NCBI GenBank assembly: GCA_022578965.1
Contig: MU400510.1
Span: 248,001-312,000 of the forward strand
DNA length: 64,000 bases
Source: Xylaria sp. FL1777
Lineage: Eukaryota; Ascomycota; Sordariomycetes; Xylariales; Xylariaceae
Reading direction: 5' to 3'
Positions 45,075 through 54,527 of the stretch are shown piece after piece. Every line of letters starts with the position of its first letter. The stretch's first letter is position 1. The translations under genes were made by a program, and so were the position numbers. Below the pieces are notes generated by a model that was given only the letters and a program-made list of their open reading frames with translations, had not been told where the DNA came from and ran no database searches.

Positions 45075-46268
45075 ATGTCTTTGGTATCCACGGACCGTCA
45101 TGGGCAGCGCACATTGAATGAGCTGCCCGTTGAGCTTGTCATACAGATTATGAAGGCATCGCCAAGCCTGTCGGCGCTGTGGAGCTTCATCAACACCAGC
45201 GCTCGTCTAGGCTCTATCTTCCACGGCTACGCCCTCGACATCACCGAGGCCGTCTTACAGTGCACTGTCCCCTATCCAATTCAATGCTTTCTATACGGCG
45301 TGTTCCAGCTTCGCTTGTCCCTTTACCCGCCCAGTCTGCTAACTTGTACGGAACTGCCCCATGCGAGCCTATATAGTCTCCGGCAACCCCTGCTCTCCGC
45401 GCCCACCACCACGCCTGACATACCGCGGGGGGTTGTTCTCCTGGCTCATAGGATTCATGTGACGGCTCATGAGTGCATCGACCACTACATCAAAACTTGC
45501 ATGGCCATGAAGCCTTCTCTTCTCGACGATCCGACCTTCAAGGGCTACTCAAGTGTGGATCAACCGGGAAACCCTCACATGAAACGACCCAAAGGGAGGC
45601 CCTACGAGCCCAAGGACACTGGTCCCCCTTCGTGGGTCGAGGAGCAGCTTGTGATCTTGAACCTATGGCGACTGCAATACTACTTTGATATAAGAGCAGC
45701 CTATGATGGTGGCCACCTTGAGTGGTCCGCAGCCGACCAGGAAGAGTTCCTTTCAATGACTCTTGCTGATTTCTATCATATGAGCCCTTTTGGAAACTAT
45801 CGATATGAGCAGCTCACGACTGTTCTCGCGTACGTTGAAGGAGCGAAAGGTCCCGACGAAAGGATTTCTGAGCAAGGGATGGTACACCCAACCCGTCTGG
45901 TACACCCAACCCGTCTGGTACTCCCAACCCGTCTGGTACTCCCAACCGTCCCCGATCGATTCGACTATGAGTGCTCTGCCGAGCCGGTGGCAGACCAGTC
46001 AGATAAGAGGGTATCCATAGTCAATTTCAGGCCGGATAGCTTTGTGTTTGCGTGGATGATGTCTCGTAATGTGAAAGGCTCGCCGCTGCTTGGCTTCGGT
46101 CCCTGGCATTTCCGCAAGTTCGGCATCACCCTGTGGGAGAACAGACGAATGGTTGGCTTCGGCCTTCTTCCACCTCAGAGAGTACTGACTTCCTCGGAAT
46201 ATTACTTCCGATGGCGTAGTATCCTGAGCGACGAAGAATGCGATCCGGCTAACATGGACCCCTGGTGA
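45075..46268 (+). CDS. F-box-like protein with a 6-residue tandem repeat
   Basis: A single exon encodes 397 residues. The N-terminus TLNELPVELVIQIMKASPSLSALWSF (residues 13-38) has the LP.EL...I......L..L pattern of fungal F-box motifs, which bind Skp1 in SCF ubiquitin ligases. The remainder resembles uncharacterised fungal F-box-like proteins and has no visible LRR or WD repeats. At about residues 270-292 a short repeat reads VHPTRL / VHPTRL / VLPTRL, coded by 18-bp units. No membrane segment is present. Such genes are typically numerous and fast-evolving. Substrate and role are unknown. Confidence 0.65.
   Translation: MSLVSTDRHGQRTLNELPVELVIQIMKASPSLSALWSFINTSARLGSIFHGYALDITEAVLQCTVPYPIQCFLYGVFQLRLSLYPPSLLTCTELPHASLYSLRQPLLSAPTTTPDIPRGVVLLAHRIHVTAHECIDHYIKTCMAMKPSLLDDPTFKGYSSVDQPGNPHMKRPKGRPYEPKDTGPPSWVEEQLVILNLWRLQYYFDIRAAYDGGHLEWSAADQEEFLSMTLADFYHMSPFGNYRYEQLTTVLAYVEGAKGPDERISEQGMVHPTRLVHPTRLVLPTRLVLPTVPDRFDYECSAEPVADQSDKRVSIVNFRPDSFVFAWMMSRNVKGSPLLGFGPWHFRKFGITLWENRRMVGFGLLPPQRVLTSSEYYFRWRSILSDEECDPANMDPW
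45881..45952 (+). repeat. 18-bp coding tandem repeat
   Basis: Four units of GGTACWCCCAACCCGTCT: the first two identical, the third with one change, the fourth degenerate with a 1-bp shift. It lies inside the F-box-like gene and keeps frame through three units. Confidence 0.88.
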
Positions 46269-47216
46269 CTTTTGCCATTTACAGAAAAACTCCATCTTTC
46301 TTGATAGAGAACTAATCATTCTGTAACTTTGGATAAAAATTGAGATCTATTATATCGAACCGCGACTTTGTTCCCTGATCATGCTGTTGGTCGAAGTCTA
46401 GCGCTTATCTAGCTGAGCCCATCCTTAGCCGTAGCACCGTTGACATATCACGATAGTTTTATGTCCGAATGCATTCCTATGCTGAGCTAGCATATGACTC
46501 TGGTTTATTTACCTAGATTTGGTACACTAGAAACTGGTCGTAAGTTAACTTCCTTATCCATCAACAACAAGTATCTGCGAAGTCGATACCGGCGGGTCAA
46601 TATTGATGCCGCCGGTTGGGTTCTAGGATGAGGTTTGATTATCAAATTCTGCTGCAGGGTTCTATACGATTTGCGGTATTGCCTACCTGTCATTGGGTCT
46701 TGTCTTGGCGAAGCGCAATCATGCGTCTATTTCACAGTGCCGAGTCTCGCCAAGTTATTCGACTCTTCACTCTTACTACTACTAACCTGAATTGATACGT
46801 CCGAGAGAGCACTAAACGCTTGTTACATTGCACCGACGCACCACCACTCTTTGGGGCAAACCGACATCATGCTCTTGGCATTATATCGTAATGGGGTAAC
46901 TAGGTGAGTAACAATGCGGTATAATCATCCTGACGAGGATGACATCGCAGGGAGACAGACTGTCATTCCAAATCTAACAATTGCAAGTAAGTACTTACAG
47001 TCAGATCTAAGCGACCGCAAGATTGAACATAGAAATAGCTAGGTATCTACACGTTAGTGTACTTCATTGCCAAGATGTAGTCAAGTGGGAAATACTCTAG
47101 GTAGTGGAAGTAGGGGACAAATATATTCGAGCAACGGCTACCAAAATCCCGTTACCTCTCATCCCGTCTCCTTGTTGCTCGTCTCTTCTATCGATCCAAC
47201 CTGAGCCACAGTCAAG
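46269..47216. other. Intergenic region
   Basis: 0.95 kb between the F-box-like and HD-domain genes. No gene or RNA is recognised; a few TAGGTA-type motifs occur near 47040 and 47100. Confidence 0.45.
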
Positions 47217-48078
47217 ATGAAATTCTCCAGCATCACTTCCGCTCTGGCCCTCGTAGCCTCTGTGGCCGCCGCACCGCAGAAGAGCTGCGCGAGCAACTCG
47301 ACGGTGCCTTATACGACCATAGCCGGAGTCAAGGTCATCGATACGCCCCTCGTCCGAAAGGCTCGTGAGCTGATGGAGGCCAACTTTGAGCCGTTCCTCA
47401 TTCGCCATGTCTATCGAACATGGCTTTACGGCGCCGCCACTATCCACAACAACGCGACACTGTCTGCCAAGATCGACATCGAGGCTCATGCTGTGGCCTG
47501 CCTCCTGCATGATGTCGGTTGGGATACGAGGGACAACTCCCCCTTCACCTCAACGTACGTAACACCACAGCAGCGGACATGGCTCGACGCGACGACTAAC
47601 AAGAGCCTACTCTAGTGACAAGCGCTTCGAGGTCGATGCCGCCATCTACACGGCCAACTTCCTAAGAGAAAACGGAATCAAGGGACAATGGAGCCCGCGC
47701 CGCATCCAGAATGTCTGGCACGGCATCGCGCTACACGGGACCAGCAACATCGGGCTATTCAGCGAGGAGATCAACGTCGCCTTCATAGTGGAGAGCATCA
47801 ACATGGACTACCCCGGAGCCCACCCCAAGTTCCCCGTCGAGGACTACGACAACATCATTGCCGAGTTCCCGATGGATGGCCTGGGAGAGGGCACGAACAA
47901 GGCCTTCACCCATATCGCCGCCACCAAGCCCGCCGCCACCTACGACACCTTCTTGGAGCCCTGGGGCGTGGCCTTCGTCGAGGGCTACAATCCCGTCGGC
48001 CACCGCTTGTTCGACCGCGGCAACCCCAACGTCACCTCGCCTCCCCCGACGAGACGGAGTGTTCACGGCATGTATTAG
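47217..48078 (+). CDS. Secreted HD-domain protein (cyanamide hydratase-like)
   Basis: Two exons, 47217-47554 and 47616-48078, encode 266 residues; the 61-nt intron has GTACGT and CTCTAG ends. Residues 1-19 (MKFSSITSALALVASVAAA) are a clear signal peptide with an AAAP cleavage region. The mature protein has His64 (IRHVYRTWLYG) and the HD pair His98-Asp99 in ACLLHDVGWD, followed by RFEVDAAIYTANFL and WHGIALHG. This layout matches the HD family that includes fungal cyanamide hydratase (cyanamide to urea), which are metal-dependent. Those enzymes are generally cytosolic, so secretion is unusual and the substrate may differ. Three NxS/T sites in the spliced protein fit secretion. The C-terminal end after TSPPPTRR could be altered by a missed intron. 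Confidence 0.8.
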
Positions 48079-49635
48079 ATTGCGCGGGGTGTATGACCGG
48101 AATGTGATACTAATGGTCGCGTGAGCATGGGTGCTTAAGCCACATCTATCCAGAATACTCCCCGTACACCACGGGGGTGATATCCCCAGCAGTGGTTTTT
48201 TGTTTAAAAATCCGGTACCAGGAGTCTGATGTTGGTGGGAAAGTGGCCACCATTCTACGTAAATCATTTGACCTACCCGTAATGTAGGTGTATTGTAATG
48301 AAGGTCATGCCCATACTTGTATATACCCACAAACAAAAGATGTATATTCCCCGATCATTCCGCTCAGCCCTAGTGAATGATATTTGCATTTTCAGTGACA
48401 CTTCAGCCTCCTTTTCCCGAGCGGAGCAAATCCACATAATTCAAGCGGCACATATCTATTGAGCAGAAAACCCTTCAAGACTCAGAGTGCGACTTTCAGT
48501 ACACCATAGAATTATCGACCTAAAATATCAACTCATAAATGCTCTAAGAACCTGTCACCTCCCCCCTCTCTTTCTCTCTCTCTCTATTTCCAAGGTCATC
48601 AGTCCATTCTACCTCGTCGACCCCTTCCCCCCGGTCCAGGCCGACAGAGCACACAATCAAGCCCTGTCTCTAGGACCGGGCCATCGACCAGATCAGGGCA
48701 ATTCACTCCCGCCTTCACGGTGCAGCCCGTCGCGTCGTACTCATGTGTCCTCCGACTATGGCACATGCCCTGAAAATAGAGTGTTCTTCTCGTACACATT
48801 TTCGTGTCTTTTTAGCGTGTGTCCGTTCGTCCGACCTAAAACGAAAACTGCCTTTGACGAATGCGTGGAGTAAGCTTATATATCTAGATGACTGTACAAG
48901 GAAGCTAGTTGCCTGTATCTCTTCTAGTTCATGGAACGGCCAGGGTAATAAGACTCTCGATTTTCCAATGGGCATTTTCTTCTTAAATGAGAGCCAGTTC
49001 CCTTTCCGTCCCCTGATACTGGTGCATGTATAAAGCAGCTTTGTAGTATCCTCGAACCGGTCATGATGTCTCGCTGTTCAAAGCGGAGATGGGAGGAGCA
49101 AGAAAAGACAAGGGGTTGAAATAAACAAAGATAGAAAGAGACAAGAGAGGTTTTAGCCCCTTTGCTATTATGAGGTAATGGAATAATGAAACCTTTGTAA
49201 GTTACATCGAAAATCGTCGAGGACACCCTGACTTTCTTATCCCATTGTGATATCTAGTCTACAGCAGGCTGCGTAGATTCAGTTAGTGACATTGTACTTG
49301 GCGCCCGAACGAGATAGCGAGCACAATTTAAAGAGGCTTGAAGCATTTGAAATGTTTAAAACAGTTATTTGCACAGTAGCCGATGACGAGGGCTGCCCCT
49401 CGTATTACAAGTGCAGTCTTAATGTAGAGAATAATTCTTGATTCTGATATTCTTATTACACTCGGGTCCAGTTACTGACAAACTGCTAATACAATATTTA
49501 ACCCGAAGCCGTTGCCTCCAGCGCCTAGCCTAGATGTTTTTGTTGAACCGACCTAAAGAAAACGCGTCGAAGACGAAGCAAGTTGTAGGCCGGCTTCGGG
49601 AACTTGCCAAGGCTTCCTGTTCTGTATTATACAAT
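48079..49635. other. Intergenic region between convergent genes
   Basis: 1.6 kb between the HD-domain gene and CTR9, whose 3' ends face each other. It includes a CT-rich run at about 48560-48590. Short ORFs only; nothing recognised. Confidence 0.45.
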
Positions 49636-52600
49636 CTAATCTTCTTCATTATCGTCGCCTGCATCAGCCATGCTTGTGTCAGCTGCACCATCACTTGTTG
49701 TGCCCTTGGCTGGAGTTCCGGTTCCTTCTTCGTCATCTTCATCGCTGTCATCCAAAACCCTACCCCGCCTGGCACGTTTCGAGGTAGTCCGTGTAGCCTG
49801 CTCTTCTTCCTCTTCATCCTGATTGGCAGTCTCATCTACATCCATGTGATCATCCACCCCGTCGGTCTTGGAAGCAGCATCAATATCGGAAAGTGGTGAA
49901 CTGCGATTCTCAATGGCTCTCTCAGCACGCTCGAGAGCGTCATCATCGTTGCCACCCTCGTCCGAGCTGTCCACGACGATTTCTGCAGACTTGTACTGCT
50001 TGTTATCTTTCTTGGCCAGCCTCCGTTTCTTTTTCGGTTGGGTATCATCATCGGATTCGTCTTCCTCCTCCCGCCTGGCCTTCTTCTTCTTCTGTGAGCG
50101 ATTCTTGGCCTGGTCATCTGCTCGGGGCTTTGGCTTCCGCTTTCGCCTAATCTTCTCTCCTGTCTCCTCATCGGTAGTTAACTCAGCTTCTTCCTCCGCC
50201 TGTCTTGCCTCGTCGCGTTCTCTTTCCTTAGCTGCCATCTCTTCACGTTCTTTTCGGATTTTCTCCTGTCTTTCTCTCTCTTTAGCGAGCGCCTGTTGTC
50301 GTTGCTCCTCACGGCGTTTTGCCTCGGCTTGCCGTCTCTCGAGTACAGCCGCAATCTTCTCTTTATTCTTTTCCTCGTACTCCTTTTGACTTTCGATTTG
50401 TCGTCCGAGCTGTTTGCGCTGGGTGTTTCGTGCCATGTTTGCGCGCTGTTCGACATCGACCTTCGGATATGGTGGCTGTGGATGTTGCGCAATCTCATCA
50501 AGAGCCACGATAGCTGCCTCGAGGCCCTCCATGGCCTCCTCTAATTGTACAAGGGTGCGTTGAGTCTCAGGCACATTCATAATGTGCTGAACCAGTTGAA
50601 TCTGTACGAATGCAACGTTGAACTTAAAGTGGACTTGCTCAGGTGAGACTTCCAGTGCCTAAATGCATAGTCAGCTTTGCTACGATAACATACCCGCGTT
50701 CTGGTGCCCATACCTTCTTTGCATAACTTAAGGCTGTCTTGAAAGCGTCTAGGTTTCGCTCATGCCGACCTCGGTTAAGCCACGTCCGTCCTAGACATGC
50801 CAAGATACTTGGGTCGTTGCTCTTACCCTCTTTTGATAATGCAACCTCATAGTTTTCAATCGCCTTAGAAAACTGACGTAGTTCTGCATAGGTGTGGCCG
50901 ATATTGACATATACGTTAGCATCCTTGATGGTTTCGCGTACCTTCAAGAAGATCGGAAGTGCATTAGTGTAGTCCTTCTTGTCTTCGATTAGCGCAATCG
51001 CAACACCCTGGGCAGCGTGGGCGTTTTTAGGATCTAACTGCAGCGCCTTGTCAAAAAATTCCACTGCGCGGGTGTATGTGGCAGATCGTTTCTGTTTCTC
51101 TTGTTCCGTCTCCCGTCGCATCTCTCTAGCAGCCATCATATATAAGTTACCCATACCAATCAAAGCGTATCTGTCATGCTTATCATAGTTCTGGAGGGTG
51201 TGTTTGTAGTGCCTCAGCTCGGGATCCTCGTTGACATTCGCAAACTTCTTTCGTGAATTGACCCGTCCAAGGTACCAACCATACAAAGCACGAACTTCTA
51301 AATCGGCTGAATTTGCTTGGTAAAGTTTCGCAACGGCATCAGGACCCTCTTTATTAGGGTTCTTACGCAATTTGATATAGGCCAATCGTGCTTGGGCGTC
51401 TGTGTAGTCGTCGTGACGTGCTATCAGTTGTTCATAGACTTCAACTGCTTTCTCTGTAAGGCCCTGAGACTCGTAGCTTCGACCGAGGTTGAAACTGATA
51501 GTCGTAACTAAAGCGTCGGTGTCCATGTCTTCACCCTTTTCCCCAATTCGCATACATGAGCTTAAAGCTGCCTGAAACATGTCGGTTGCCGGGCCGTGCT
51601 TCTCAGCCTGAGAATAAAAACAACCAATATTATTCAAAAGCTGGGGCGGGAGATTTTTTCGAAGAATATTGCGTAATTCAGACGCATCCTCGATCCCGTC
51701 GGGGTGTTCAGAAGAAGGAATCTGATCCAACTCAAGCTGTTCGACTTGGAGAAGGCATTGTAACGCTTTCTCTGGCTGGCTACTCTCATACAGGCGAGCC
51801 AGGTTTAGAAGAATAGAAGAATCAGGTGAAAGATTCTTTTTGGGATCTTTCCAAGCTGTGCGAACTTGTTCTAAGTAGTCGATGGCTTTGCGCATCTCTG
51901 CCGACTTATCCTCTTTGGTGGCGGCATGCTGGTTCGCGAAGACTTCTTCTGCATATAATGTACCCAAGAGGATCATGGCTTCATAATTGCGCTCGTGTTT
52001 ACCAGCTGGTTGGATGATTTTCTCGAGGCGAAGCTTTGCCTCGCCGAGATCATTATTGAGCACAGATAGCTGGGCCACACCGAATTTTGCTGGGAGGTAG
52101 CCTCTCTCTAGGCCGCCTCTGGCCTCATCAGCACGCCGATAGTAGTCCGTAGCAGTCTCGACATTTCCGCTGTAGTGCTCCTTCCTTGCTAATAGGTACC
52201 ATCCGTCGCTCGCAATAGCATTCACGTCGGTGTACTGAATTGCCTTGTTTGCTAGCGATTCTACATGAGAGAGATTCTTACTAGATAAGAAGTAACCGGC
52301 AAATGTGGAGCAGGTTAATGGTTGGTTTTTGCCAATCTTGAAGGATTTCTGAGTGAAGTCGGTCATGGCTTTCTTGTAGAGCTTGATAAATTCGGGACTG
52401 TGAGTGGGGACTCTGCTGCTGGCGTCGAGATAATGCAGACCAAGGAGTATAAGGGCCTTGGAGTCGGGGTTAAGCTCGAGAGACCTCACCCAAGCCTGCT
52501 TTGCGTCATCTTTGTAGCCAAGTTGCCAAAGACAACAGCCAATGCCAATGCGCGGATCTGGATCAACAAGGTCCGGCGTCTTCAGTAGGGCGTCTTGATA

Positions 52601-53335
52601 TGCCGCTAGAGCATCTTTGTAGTTGCCGAGTCCATACAATGCACGCGCTTTGCCCATCAAGGCCAGCATATTCTTGCCTTGTGAGACCTTGCTAGCCTGC
52701 TCGAAAGATTTCAGCGCGCCTTTGAGGAGGTCGGCTTTGGCTTGATCAATTGGGCCACCACCGGCAGCTTTCGAAGGAGTCTGTAGCGATGCCTTCAGAA
52801 GCTGAAGAACACCGCGTGCCAAGAAGAGTGGAGGGAAGGCTGGGTTTATGCGGGACGCTTCGTTGAGGGACGAGGTGGCGAGGTGGAGGTAGTGGTCTTT
52901 AGTCTTGGCTTCAGACAAAAGGGCGCCCTCGGGGGGGACACGAGGCGCTTCCCGACTCTTGCGCAGGTACATCCAGCAGACACAGCTAATAAGGCTCAGC
53001 TTCTCAAGGGGCGTCGTGTCCTGCATGGCATTGCTTCCACGATTCAGGACCTCAATGGCTCGATCGGTCTTGTTCTGTTTCGCGTAGGCAAGGGCTATTG
53101 TCATCCAATAGAGACGGGCAGTGTGCTCATTCTCGAACATGTCGCAGAGCTCTGTCGGGTCGTCGACGAGGTTGTTCAGATCGATCTCGACGTTGATAAA
53201 GTCGTCATCTTCCTGGACTGGAACTTCGATGGTGCCAGGGATATCGGAAAACCGTTTGCTGGCAGCCTGGGCGGACGCTGCCCCATTGGTCGCGCCGTTG
53301 AGATGGCCATTGCGCGCAGCGTTTGTGGTCGCCAT
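49636..53335 (-). CDS. CTR9: CTR9-type TPR subunit of the Paf1 transcription elongation complex
   Basis: Two exons on the minus strand, 53335-50714 and 50658-49636, encode 1214 residues. The 55-nt intron (GTATGG donor, TTTAG acceptor) joins LSYAKK to ALEVSPEQVHFKFNVAFVQ, a conserved Ctr9 segment. Ctr9 is the scaffold of Paf1C, travels with RNA polymerase II and supports H2B ubiquitination and H3K4 methylation. About 16 TPR-like helical pairs fill residues 60-900. The final part (about 960-1214) is a long coiled coil, then Lys/Arg and Asp/Glu blocks ending DAGDDNEED. I chose the ATG at 53335 (MATTNAARNGHLNG) over the upstream in-frame ATG at 53428 because homologs start with a similar Asn/Gly-rich segment before EVPVQEDDDFINVEID. 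It is divergent from the Nudix gene. Confidence 0.93.
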
Positions 53336-54527
53336 CGTGGGCAAAGCGTCGTTAACGAGGAGGCCGGAGAGCGTGGAATCGTAGAGGACGGGGGAGAGAC
53401 GCGAATGATAGGCGATGCGATGCGACACGATAGACTAGACGAGAGGGATGGGCGCGCGGTCAACGGGCATGCCAGAAGACGAAGCCAGAAACTAAAGTCG
53501 CAGGGCACAAATCATTTCCATAGCCACCACGCCGTCGCACTAGACAATAGCGTTGTAGGAACACAGGTCGGATAACAAAGTTCACGACTAAAAGATGTGA
53601 TATATCGCTTTAATATCGCTTTCAAGATGGTCGACGGAGTGGAAGGCTGAACAAACAAACTTTAGGTTACCGGTTGGTACCTAGGTGCTTGCAGATTACT
53701 GGTGGAGAGCCAGTTGATGGTTGCACACCCGGGTGCCAGTATGAGTCTACTAATTGGGAGTTAGGTTCGATTCCTGACAGCGCTATTGGTATTCGCTAGT
53801 TAGCTCATCTGAGCCTTTCCCAGCTGACAAGCCCCGGGATGCAAGGTTAGGCTACTGTGGGTTAAGCCAGGTTAGGTTAGTGTATTAATACCTAGGTATT
53901 GAGTAAACGGCGCACGAGCCAGCTAATCCTGACAATACTGGGTTTCTTTCATATGATGATTATGTGGTATACTGTAGGAATGATGATGGCCAATGAATTA
54001 TGGTATTCCGTATAAATTCGAATGAGTGTAACTGGAGATATTGATTACTTACGTAGTAATGATAGGTCATACTACAGGTAAAGTAACCCCCCCCATACTC
54101 TCATAGATTACCCAGGTAACCTTGGTATTCCTGTATAAAGCGAGTATATTGGTAGCAGGCCGAGTAAGTACACCAGTCAACCAAGAAAGGGGTCTTTTGA
54201 GAATAGTTCTTTCATGGCCCCCCAGAAACAATCAGAGTAATAGAGGATAAGAACATTGTATCCCGGGACAACGCTTTGACGTTTTATCTCTTCGATTGTC
54301 TTGATGCAACACAATGCATACACGATCACAACAATTTCTTTCACCCTTGTTGTGTCTGAATATAAATATCAGCGGCCGCTGTCACGAAGAACCTGACATT
54401 CGAGCTCACTCATCATCACATACTAGTTCAGCAAGTCCAGCAAACCCAGCACAGCACTCTAGCAGTATCCAAAGGTATCTCTACTTCTCTTCTATCTTGA
54501 TTTCGTCTCGCCTCGCAAACTCACGCA
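53336..54527. other. Divergent intergenic region CTR9/Nudix gene
   Basis: 1.2 kb with a C-run at 54084, TACCTAGGTA-type motifs, and a Pol III-promoter-like patch near 53705-53780. No protein gene is recognised. Confidence 0.5.
53705..53780 (+). other. tRNA-like/Pol III internal-promoter-like patch
   Basis: GGTTCGATTCC at 53764-53774 is an exact B-box, able to form a T-arm with TTAGG/CCTGA. GAGCCAGTTGATGG about 55 bp earlier resembles an A-box, and CACCCGGGTG is a palindrome between them. No acceptor stem pairs, so it is not a functional tRNA. It may be a tRNA relic, a SINE fragment or chance. Confidence 0.25.

Noticed and set aside
53371..53428. CTR9 start at the upstream ATG 53428
   Set aside because: In frame, but the extra 31 residues do not resemble Ctr9; the ATG at 53335 gives the expected start.
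52883..53575. 230-codon plus-strand ORF
   Set aside because: It lies antisense to the 5' end of CTR9; the CTR9 frame carries the conserved protein and this one resembles nothing.
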